33,489 nucleotides of DNA. Source: Odoribacter sp. UBA944. GTDB taxonomy: Bacteria > Bacteroidota > Bacteroidia > Bacteroidales > Marinifilaceae. The position numbers and the translations under genes were made by a program. The DNA lies in contig DBDA01000030.1 of the NCBI GenBank assembly GCA_002293375.1, positions 62,970-96,458 of the forward strand, written 5' to 3'. Below the pieces are notes generated by a model that worked only from the letters and a program-made list of their open reading frames with translations, searched no databases and had not been told where the DNA came from. This document shows, piece after piece, positions 15,337 through 22,233 of this stretch; positions within the stretch are counted from its first letter, which is position 1; every line of letters starts with the position of its first letter.

Positions 15337-16608
15337 ATGAAAACAATAATTTTTTCATTGTTGTTGTCTGTATTATTTGCTTCCTGTAGCAGTTTTTCGG
15401 GACATCTAACAAGAAGATACAGATCAATTGAAGTCATAGAAGATGATAGCATAATCAAAGAGAGAGTTGACGTACATGCCTATACTATTGAAAAAGACGG
15501 ATCTTATGCACCCAAGACAATCTTCGATTTATCCCCTGATGCACAAGCTGCTTTAATCTCTGAACTTGCTAAAAAAGAGGTGAAAACCGATGCATTCATC
15601 TCAGGATTAACACGCGATTTTTCTTCCAAGTTAAGTGATACAACAGGAATTATGGATTATTCACTGCTTGAAACAAGAATTGTTGTTTCAATAAGGAATA
15701 AAAGCCATCAACCTGCTGATAGAATTGCAAAAATTAATATTACACTTACTATAGATACTACAAAAAATAATAGCATTACGTTTTTGAGTTGCAACAAATT
15801 GACGACAGAATATCAAACACTTGATTTAGGTAAATTACATTATTCAAATACGCAAAGTGGAGAACTTGCAGGAAAGTCTTTCATAGCAGCTAATCGTGAA
15901 GGTGCAACGACAATAAAAGGAGAAGGAGCCGGAGAAGCAAAACTATCAGCAAACCGTTCTTTCTCCGAAGAAATATTACTAAAACAAAGAATGGTCGCTT
16001 CAAATGCCTTTATTACCCAAAATACACTATCCCTTTACCAAGAAAGTATTGGTGGAATAGATTTGACGGGAAACATTTTAGCCGATATAACTCTTGAAAT
16101 TAGAAATAGTCTCTTAAACACTGAAAAAACTTACTCTTTTTCAGAACTTTCTACACAAGATGTATCAAATATAAAAGTTAGTGAAAAATTAATCGTATAT
16201 CCAACAGTAGAAAACCTTAAAGTATACATTACATTTGAGGCAGATTTCCGTGAAGTTTCAAAGAAACATCAGACTATATCCGAATCGGATGATAAGGTAA
16301 AATTGTATCATGGCGAAGTAAAAGATGCCAATAATGTAGTAATTCTTCCAATCATCAAACCTAAGCTTTGGACACTTACATTTTCTGAACTCCCACTTAG
16401 AATAAGGAACATACATACTAATGAGGAAGGAGATTTACTTTTTCACTCTCATGATGATGCAAAAAAAATGGTTGCGTGGTTAAAGTCAAAGTATAATGAA
16501 AAAATGAATGAAAAAATCGTTGTTGGTTCAAAATATGAGATCTCTATTTCTGAATTCGAAAAAAGTATGAATATAGAATGTCTTACGGTAGCCATTTATA
16601 AAAATTAG
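15337..16608 (+). CDS. Large lipoprotein of unknown function
   Basis: 423 residues. The N-terminus MKTIIFSLLLSVLFASC ends in a lipobox (FASC), so the mature protein is lipid-anchored in the periplasm or at the outer membrane. The mature part is rich in beta-strand-like alternating residues and in S/T/N, with a repeat-like ITLTIDTT / ITLEIRN pattern around 148 and 255, and a conserved-looking segment of LARKEV/FISGLTRDFSS helices near residues 75-100. I do not recognise a domain. Base composition is as AT-rich as the cassette before it, from which it is separated by only 39 bases, so it may be a fourth component. A strong terminator overlaps its stop codon. Confidence 0.7.
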   Translation: MKTIIFSLLLSVLFASCSSFSGHLTRRYRSIEVIEDDSIIKERVDVHAYTIEKDGSYAPKTIFDLSPDAQAALISELAKKEVKTDAFISGLTRDFSSKLSDTTGIMDYSLLETRIVVSIRNKSHQPADRIAKINITLTIDTTKNNSITFLSCNKLTTEYQTLDLGKLHYSNTQSGELAGKSFIAANREGATTIKGEGAGEAKLSANRSFSEEILLKQRMVASNAFITQNTLSLYQESIGGIDLTGNILADITLEIRNSLLNTEKTYSFSELSTQDVSNIKVSEKLIVYPTVENLKVYITFEADFREVSKKHQTISESDDKVKLYHGEVKDANNVVILPIIKPKLWTLTFSELPLRIRNIHTNEEGDLLFHSHDDAKKMVAWLKSKYNEKMNEKIVVGSKYEISISEFEKSMNIECLTVAIYKN

Positions 16609-16646
16609 ACGCATAAAAATAATCATTTTTATGCGTCTAATTTTCT
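16604..16646 (+). terminator. Rho-independent terminator closing the AT-rich block
   Basis: A perfect 17-bp stem (16604-16620 with 16625-16641), loop AATC, then TTTCTC. It overlaps the TAG of the lipoprotein gene (16606-16608). Confidence 0.85.
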
Positions 16647-16871
16647 CTGATCGAGCCTGTATCCGTTTACCAGATTCTTGCTGACTTCCATGCTCGCCGG
16701 AGTGACCATGGCCCTGAGCGATGTCATTATCAGTACGCGGAAAGCGAAGGGACATTGATGTGCAAGAAGCGTAAAAGCGAAGCAGCTTCGGCACACAATG
16801 CCCCGAAGCGTTCTGTCCCCCCCCCAATTCCCAAGAACAACAAAGAAATCTAAACAGACTCGTAGTCTTTG
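16642..16871. other. Non-coding stretch with a possible gene remnant
   Basis: No convincing gene. GC content is higher than in the block to its left. A short minus-strand frame (16629-16727, 32 codons, beginning MTSLRAMVTPASMEVS) could be the degraded end of a lost gene but has no upstream open frame of note. A run of nine C (16817-16825) and the decamer AAACAGACTC (about 16854-16863), related to the repeat at the right end of the window, are also here. Confidence 0.3.
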
Positions 16872-16902
16872 TTTGCAGTCTGGTTTTTATCGTGTACATT
16901 TG
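16872..16902 (+). promoter_or_regulatory. Consensus promoter of the envelope operon
   Basis: TTTG (16872-16875), 19 bases, TACATTTG (16895-16902): full match to TTTG-N19-TAnnTTTG, identical in both boxes and spacing to the promoter at 14289. The start site near 16909 excludes the upstream in-frame start at 16892. Confidence 0.7.
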
Positions 16903-16933
16903 TTCGTCGGAAAACAGCATGCTCCGGAAGTAT

Positions 16934-18793
16934 ATGAAAAAAAACAACCCCCTCCTTTCCTGTGGATTCTTCCTGCTGATCCTTGCAGTGTGGCTGCTGC
17001 CGGCCGGCTGTGCCAACAAAGGGTATCCGGAAGGAGGGCCGAAAGACGAAACCCCGCCCCGGGTAGTAGCAGAAGAACCAGTTTCCTATGCTACCGGCTT
17101 CAACAAAAAATACATCGACATCTATTTTGACGAATACGTCACCCTCAAAGAGATCACCGAAAAATTCATCATCTCCCCCCCGCAAATCAAAAAACCCAAA
17201 GTAAACCTCCGCGGAAAATACATCCGGGTAGAATTTCAGGATTCGTTGAGAACCGAAACCACTTACAGCTTAGACTTTGCCGACGCCATCGTAGACAACA
17301 ACGAAGGCAATCCGCTCGGGTTTTATCGCTACGTCTTTTCCACCGGCACCCGGATCGACACGCTGGAACTGGGCGGTTCCCTGGTAGATGCCATATCCAA
17401 CGAACCGATGTCGGGCGTCCCCATCTTTTTATACGAAGGCCTAGCCGACACGACACCTTTAAAAAGCATCCCGAACTACGTGGGACGGACAGACAGCGTA
17501 GGACGTTTCCGGATCACCAACCTGAAAGAGGCCGATTACCGGGTCATGGCCGTTGTAGACGATAACCGCGACAGCAAATTTACACCGGGGGCGGAAAAAG
17601 TGGGTTTCATCGACTCCCTGATCCGGCCGGAGGTGCTCCGGACGACCGTTACGGATACATTGGAAGGAGATTCCGTGGCAGTGATCACAAAAGAGATATT
17701 CGGTCCCAATGACCTCCAGATCCGTTTATTCCAGGAAGATCCGACCCAGCTCTACCTGGCGAACGAAGAACGAAAACAGCGAGAGTTATTGACCTTCACC
17801 TTCAGTATCCCCGGCAGGAACGACTTCTCCATCCGGTTGGCGGATTCAATCCCGGTGGCGGATTGGTACTTCCCGGAGATCTCACCCGGCCTCGACACCA
17901 TCAACATCTGGATCAAAGACTCTACCATATACAAACGGGATACACTGTACGTTTTGCTCGACTATCTGCGGACCGACAGTACCGGGCGCCACTCCCCCTA
18001 TGCGGATACACTGCGGATGACCTTCTCCGAGAAAAAGCCCCCCCGGCAGGGCAACCGGAGAAAAGAGGAAAAGAAGCCGGCCGTCGATTTTACGGCCATC
18101 AAGATACAATTGTCCGGAGAGCAGCACATCAACAGACCGTTGACCGTTGAATTCGACCGCCCCGTTACCGGCAGCCCCGCCGGCAAGATCCGGTTGGAGG
18201 AGAAATCGGATACACTCTACCTGCCGGCCGAAGCGGAATGGGTGCAAGACTCTTCCAACCTTCGCCGCTTCTTTCTGAAGCACAAGTGGCAACCGGAGGG
18301 CGACTACCGGCTGGTGGCCGATTCCGCTGTCATCACCGACATTTACGGCCGTCACAACGACAAATTAGAGCGAAAGTTCAAAATCCGGGCCGAAGATTCG
18401 TACGGAAGCATCCGGGTAGAGATGCAGGGAACCGAAGGAGAGGTTGTTTTACAGTTATACCGTTCAGACGGGAGAAAAACGACCAAAGGAGACAAAAAGT
18501 TTAACGTTTGGGCGGAAAAAACCGTACAAAAGGACGGAATATATGTTTTTGATTACTTAGACGAAGGGCAATACCGCTTACGTGCCGTATTGGACCGGAA
18601 CGGGAACGGAAAATGGGACACAGGGCTTTACGGAGAATTGCGCCAGCCGGAGGAGATCCGTTACCTGCCGGTAGAGCTCCGGGTTCGGAAAAATTTTGAG
18701 ATCGAGCAGACGTTTGATCTGAACACTCCGTACCGGGGCGGCGAATTGTTGCGGGATGATTCGGAGAAAGACAAACCGCCCGGCCGGCGTTGA
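16934..18793 (+). CDS. Ig-like (Big_5) domain lipoprotein
   Basis: 619 residues from ATG 16934 (16919 also possible). The signal peptide ends in the lipobox LPAGC, then ANKGYPEGGPKDETPP, the start typical of a conserved Bacteroidota lipoprotein. An Ig-like Big_5 domain follows (about 35-130, FDEYVTLKEITEKFIISPP), then a SdrD/CNA-B-like domain with a DNRDSKFTPGAEKVGFID loop that resembles calcium-binding D-x-N-x-D motifs, a charged linker rich in K and R, a second Ig-like region, and a C-terminal domain with VLDRNGNGKWDTG, again a calcium-type loop. Likely outer-membrane-attached structural or assembly protein. It is the first gene of a four-gene operon of envelope genes. Confidence 0.8.
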   Translation: MKKNNPLLSCGFFLLILAVWLLPAGCANKGYPEGGPKDETPPRVVAEEPVSYATGFNKKYIDIYFDEYVTLKEITEKFIISPPQIKKPKVNLRGKYIRVEFQDSLRTETTYSLDFADAIVDNNEGNPLGFYRYVFSTGTRIDTLELGGSLVDAISNEPMSGVPIFLYEGLADTTPLKSIPNYVGRTDSVGRFRITNLKEADYRVMAVVDDNRDSKFTPGAEKVGFIDSLIRPEVLRTTVTDTLEGDSVAVITKEIFGPNDLQIRLFQEDPTQLYLANEERKQRELLTFTFSIPGRNDFSIRLADSIPVADWYFPEISPGLDTINIWIKDSTIYKRDTLYVLLDYLRTDSTGRHSPYADTLRMTFSEKKPPRQGNRRKEEKKPAVDFTAIKIQLSGEQHINRPLTVEFDRPVTGSPAGKIRLEEKSDTLYLPAEAEWVQDSSNLRRFFLKHKWQPEGDYRLVADSAVITDIYGRHNDKLERKFKIRAEDSYGSIRVEMQGTEGEVVLQLYRSDGRKTTKGDKKFNVWAEKTVQKDGIYVFDYLDEGQYRLRAVLDRNGNGKWDTGLYGELRQPEEIRYLPVELRVRKNFEIEQTFDLNTPYRGGELLRDDSEKDKPPGRR

Positions 18794-18825
18794 TGGAGGA
18801 TGAGAGTAAATCTAAAGAGAGGAGG

Positions 18826-19590
18826 ATGAGAAAGTATCTAGTCATAATAGGAGTTGTTTTGTTGGTATTCTTCCGGCCGGCTCAAGCCAAAAACCCGCCT
18901 GTCGAGGAGTTGACATATTCCGGTTACTACAATTGGGGAATTGTCTGGATGAGAGCGGGAGTAGTCAAATTTACCGTGTCCGCTTCGGAAAAATACCCAG
19001 GTGCCGTCAAAATAAAAGCAACAGGCTCCTCCCTGCCCTCCTGGGACTGGATGTTTAAGCTCCGGGATACGCTGGAGTCCCATTACAATCCGGCGACCTT
19101 CCTGCCTTACGAATCCGCCCGGATGTCCCACGAAGGAAACTACCACAAAACATTCTATTACAACTGGGATTACTCCAAGGGGGTCGTTTATGCCGATATT
19201 CACCGGATCGGAAAGTACAGGCGGCGGGATACCATTCCGTTGTTGCCGGAAACCTGCGACATGCTCTCCGTGGCCTGGAAAGCCCGGGAGTTGGAATTTG
19301 AAAAGCTGACGCCCCAACAACTGATCCCGATCAAAATAGTGCTGGACGATAAGATCTACGAATTGTACGTCCGTTATCTGGGGACAGACCGGGTCAAAGT
19401 CGGCGGAAAGAGAAGGGATGCGTACGTCTTCTCTCCCCTATTGGTGGAGGGCGATGTTTTTAAAGGCGGAGAAGGGATGAAAGTGTGGGTCAGTATGGAC
19501 GAAAAACGAATTCCGCTGATGGTGGAGGCCAAGATCCTGGTCGGGTCCGTAAAAGCGATCTTAGACACCTTCTCCGGTGAATACAAATAG
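18826..19590 (+). CDS. DUF3108 periplasmic protein
   Basis: 254 residues from ATG 18826, where the signal peptide MRKYLVIIGVVLLVFFRPAQA begins. An in-frame ATG at 18793 overlaps the stop of the gene before (TGATG) and would add 11 charged residues; coupling favours it, the signal peptide favours 18826. The mature part carries LTYSGYYNWGIVWMRAGVV, TCDMLSVAWKARE and a C-terminal MKVWVSMDEKRIPLMVEAKI...VGSVKAIL, the pattern of DUF3108, a beta-rich, lipocalin- or LolA-like exported family of unknown ligand. Function unproven. Confidence 0.8.
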   Translation: MRKYLVIIGVVLLVFFRPAQAKNPPVEELTYSGYYNWGIVWMRAGVVKFTVSASEKYPGAVKIKATGSSLPSWDWMFKLRDTLESHYNPATFLPYESARMSHEGNYHKTFYYNWDYSKGVVYADIHRIGKYRRRDTIPLLPETCDMLSVAWKARELEFEKLTPQQLIPIKIVLDDKIYELYVRYLGTDRVKVGGKRRDAYVFSPLLVEGDVFKGGEGMKVWVSMDEKRIPLMVEAKILVGSVKAILDTFSGEYK

Positions 19591-19622
19591 TTGCGCTGTA
19601 TAATCATATAAATAAAAACACA

Positions 19623-20621
19623 ATGAAACTGCTTATTTCCCTAAAAGGGGCCACGCTCCTCCTCCTGTTGCCGGGATTGCTGTCGTGTAAAGACAAAGGA
19701 CCGGCTGCCCTCTCTTCCTTATCCGGAGCGCCGGGAGAATTGTTGGTAGTTATGGAAAAGCAACCTTGGGGATCGTCGCCCGGAGACACAGTGAAGGCGT
19801 GGTTCGCACAGCCCCAGCCGGGCTTGCCGCAGATGGAACCGGTATTCGACATCCTGAACATTCCGTTCGCTTCCTTCGAAGGGCACCTAAAGGGAAACCG
19901 CAACATTTTAGCCATACGGATCTCAGAGCGGGTGGATTCGGCCACACTCCGGTACAGAGAGAACCCCTGGTCCCGCACACAGCGTTATTTTGAGATCTCC
20001 GCACCCGATACCGCCTCTTTTTTCAAATTGTTCGACGCCAACAAAGAGAAGATCATGGCCGTGTTTCTGGATGCGGAGCGCAACCGGTTGGTTTCGGCTT
20101 ACAAGAACAAGCCGGACAATAAATTACAGCTCTTTTTCAAAGAAAACTACCACTTGAATATCAGTTTTCCTCCCGAATATATCCTGAACAAACACGAGAA
20201 CGGATTGGCCTGGATCTCCCGGGAGACCAAAACCGACAGCCGGGGCGTGATCTTTTTCCAGGAGCCATACACAAATACAAAACAGTTGACGGCCGCCGGC
20301 GTGGTGAAACACGTCAACGCCCGGCTGAAAACACAAATCCCCGGTCCGTCGGAAGGCTCCTACATGGCGTTGGATACGCTTTTGCCCGTAGATACGCTGG
20401 CCTATCCCTACGCAGGGGAACACTACGCCCTGCTGTTAAAAAGTATCTGGATCGTGGAGAATGACTTTATGGGAGGCCCCTACATACTGAACGTGGTTTT
20501 AGACAAAAAAAACGAACGGGTACTCTACTTCATGGGCTACGTCTATGCGCCGGAAGACAAAAAGCGGAACCGCATCCGGCAGGTAGAGGCGATTTTGTTT
20601 ACGATGGAACTGGAAGAGTAA
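19623..20621 (+). CDS. DUF4837 lipoprotein
   Basis: 332 residues. Signal peptide with lipobox GLLSC, mature start KDKGPAALSSLSGAPGELL. The conserved SGAPGELLVVME..W, LPQMEPVFDILNIP and GNRNILAIRI segments are those of the Bacteroidota-specific DUF4837 family. The C-terminal half has FKENYHLNISFPPEYIL, GVIFFQEPY and FMGGPYILNVV. The role is unknown; it is a periplasmic or outer-membrane lipoprotein. It lies 32 bases after the DUF3108 gene and 6 bases before namZ. Confidence 0.85.
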   Translation: MKLLISLKGATLLLLLPGLLSCKDKGPAALSSLSGAPGELLVVMEKQPWGSSPGDTVKAWFAQPQPGLPQMEPVFDILNIPFASFEGHLKGNRNILAIRISERVDSATLRYRENPWSRTQRYFEISAPDTASFFKLFDANKEKIMAVFLDAERNRLVSAYKNKPDNKLQLFFKENYHLNISFPPEYILNKHENGLAWISRETKTDSRGVIFFQEPYTNTKQLTAAGVVKHVNARLKTQIPGPSEGSYMALDTLLPVDTLAYPYAGEHYALLLKSIWIVENDFMGGPYILNVVLDKKNERVLYFMGYVYAPEDKKRNRIRQVEAILFTMELEE

Positions 20622-20627
20622 CCTCCA

Positions 20628-21812
20628 ATGCAGAAACGAACTCTTTACAGCCTGATCTTTGCGGCGACGTTGGCCCTGCGTGTCGCAGCAGCGGAACCGG
20701 TATTGCCCGGCATCACAGACATCCGGAAGTATGCGGATACCTGGGAGGATAAAAAAGTGGCCGTTGTGGCCAACCACACCTCCGTCATTTACACAGAAGG
20801 CGCCCCCCATCCGGAGCATACCGTTGATTTCCTCAGGAGACAGGGGGTGCAGGTAGTCAAGATCTTTGCCCCGGAACACGGATTCCGGGGGACGGCAGAT
20901 GCGGGGGAACAGGTAGGGGACTACACAGACAAAGCTACCGGCCTGCCGGTCGTCTCCCTCTACGGCAATAAGAAAAAACCGGCGAAAGCGGACCTGAACG
21001 GCGTGGATGTTGTGCTGTTCGACATACAGGATGTCGGCGTCCGTTTCTTCACCTACCTCTCCACGCTCCATTACATCCTGGAAGCCTGCGCCGAAAACGG
21101 GATCCCCGCACTTGTAGCGGACCGGCCCAATCCGAATGCCTTTTACACAGACGGCCCGGTACTGGAACCGGAATTTACCTCCTTTATCGGCTTGCACCCC
21201 GTTCCCCTTGTATATGGCATGACAATCGGTGAATACGCCCGGATGATCAACGGAGAAGGATGGTTGGGCAACAACCTGTCCTGTGACCTGACCGTTCTCC
21301 CGTGCCGGAACTGGCATCGGGACCGGGTGACAGAGTTGCCGGTCAGACCTTCGCCCAATCTGCCGGATAAGGTATCTGTCCTGCTATACCCTTCAGTCTG
21401 CCTGTTCGAAGGGACCGTTGTGAACGAGGGCCGGGGCACCGAAACCCCTTTTCAGGTATTCGGCCATCCGGAATTAAAAAATATGCCTTATACCTACGTG
21501 CCTCGCAGCATAGAAGGGATGAGCCGTTCGCCCAAATGTATAGGACAAACCTGTTACGGCAGGGATCTGACCGGCTGTTTCGACGAGGTAAAAAACGGAA
21601 AAAAACTCCGGCTGGATTGGCTGCTGGAGGCTTACAAAAACTACCGGGGAAAGGCCTCTTTCTTTACTCCTTTCTTTGAAAAATTGGCGGGGACGGAGAC
21701 CCTGCGAAAAGCCATTCTGGCCGGCAAAAGCGAAGAAGAGATCCGAAAAAACTGGGAGGAAGGCCTGCGCCGCTTCGAACACATCCGCACCCGCTACCTC
21801 ATCTACAAATAA
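20628..21812 (+). CDS. namZ: Exo-beta-N-acetylmuramidase NamZ (DUF1343)
   Basis: 394 residues with signal peptide MQKRTLYSLIFAATLALRVAA. The DUF1343/NamZ domain shows KVAVVANHTSVI, IFAPEHGFRG, DAGEQVGDY, GLPVVSLYG, FDIQDVGVRFFTY, VADRPNP, FIGLHPVPLVYGMTIGEYA, SVCLFEGTVVNEGRGTETPF. These are the defining blocks of the family, whose studied members in Bacillus and Tannerella remove terminal N-acetylmuramic acid from peptidoglycan fragments during cell-wall recycling. It acts in the periplasm. The last gene of the envelope operon; the operon context supports a role in cell-wall salvage. Confidence 0.9.
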   Translation: MQKRTLYSLIFAATLALRVAAAEPVLPGITDIRKYADTWEDKKVAVVANHTSVIYTEGAPHPEHTVDFLRRQGVQVVKIFAPEHGFRGTADAGEQVGDYTDKATGLPVVSLYGNKKKPAKADLNGVDVVLFDIQDVGVRFFTYLSTLHYILEACAENGIPALVADRPNPNAFYTDGPVLEPEFTSFIGLHPVPLVYGMTIGEYARMINGEGWLGNNLSCDLTVLPCRNWHRDRVTELPVRPSPNLPDKVSVLLYPSVCLFEGTVVNEGRGTETPFQVFGHPELKNMPYTYVPRSIEGMSRSPKCIGQTCYGRDLTGCFDEVKNGKKLRLDWLLEAYKNYRGKASFFTPFFEKLAGTETLRKAILAGKSEEEIRKNWEEGLRRFEHIRTRYLIYK

Positions 21813-21859
21813 CCAGGCTTGAGGCCGTAAAAGACCTCCGCAGTTTGCCACAGCCGGTG

Positions 21860-21896
21860 TTCCGTACGTGTTCCGAGCGTATTCCGTACGTGTTCC
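21860..21896. repeat. 15-bp direct repeat with CGTACG core
   Basis: TTCCGTACGTGTTCC occurs at 21860-21874 and again at 21882-21896, exactly 22 bases apart (two helical turns). A related half, GGTGTTCC, just precedes the first copy. It lies between namZ and the B12 riboswitch promoter. It may be a regulator site; nothing in the sequence identifies a protein. Confidence 0.4.
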
Positions 21897-21999
21897 AAAG
21901 GCACCGTAGGGTAAGAACAGACTATATTCAAACAACAAAGATGTGGATTATTTCCCAAAGAAATGTTGCCGTCGATACGCACAAACCAACAAAAATCAT

Positions 22000-22007
22000 T
22001 ATATTTG
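22000..22007 (+). promoter_or_regulatory. -7 promoter box of the B12 uptake operon
   Basis: TATATTTG matches TAnnTTTG exactly. Transcription would begin near 22014, just before the riboswitch. No clear -33 box. Confidence 0.5.
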
Positions 22008-22021
22008 CCGCGTTTTGTTCC

Positions 22022-22205
22022 GAACCGTTGTACAACGGTAGGATTAAATGGGAATCAGGTGTGAATCCTGAACAGTCCCGCTGCTGTGAACCTGTAGAAA
22101 CGCTAAACAGTTTCTAAAAAGTCCGGGCATCTCTCAGCCACTGTCGCCCCAGGCGATGGGAAGGCGCTCCGGACCGGGTAAGTCAGAAGACCTGCAAAAC
22201 AGATC
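22022..22205 (+). ncRNA. Cobalamin (adenosylcobalamin) riboswitch
   Basis: The leader carries the conserved cores of the cobalamin riboswitch: GGGAATCAGGTGTGAATCC followed by ACAGTCCCGCTGCTGT (22049-22087), GCCACTG (22138-22144), GATGGGAAGG (22155-22164), and the B12 box AGTCAGAAGACCTGC (22181-22195). Order and spacing are those of the class-I type. It turns expression down when B12 is present. Downstream, ATAGCT (22213-22218) can pair with AGCTAT (22230-22235), which includes the first bases of the ATG at 22234, so control is likely at translation start. Confidence 0.92.
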
Positions 22206-22233
22206 CGTTTCAATAGCTTTCGCGGAATTAGCT

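Noticed and set aside
12364..16641. Integrative element or prophage
   Set aside because: No integrase, transposase, relaxase or flanking direct repeat was found.
16817..16825. Run of nine C as a phase-variation switch
   Set aside because: It lies outside a gene and about 46 bases upstream of the -33 box, where length change would not clearly alter expression.
22156..22233. Earlier start for the B12 receptor
   Set aside because: It would translate the B12 box of the riboswitch; the signal peptide begins after 22234.
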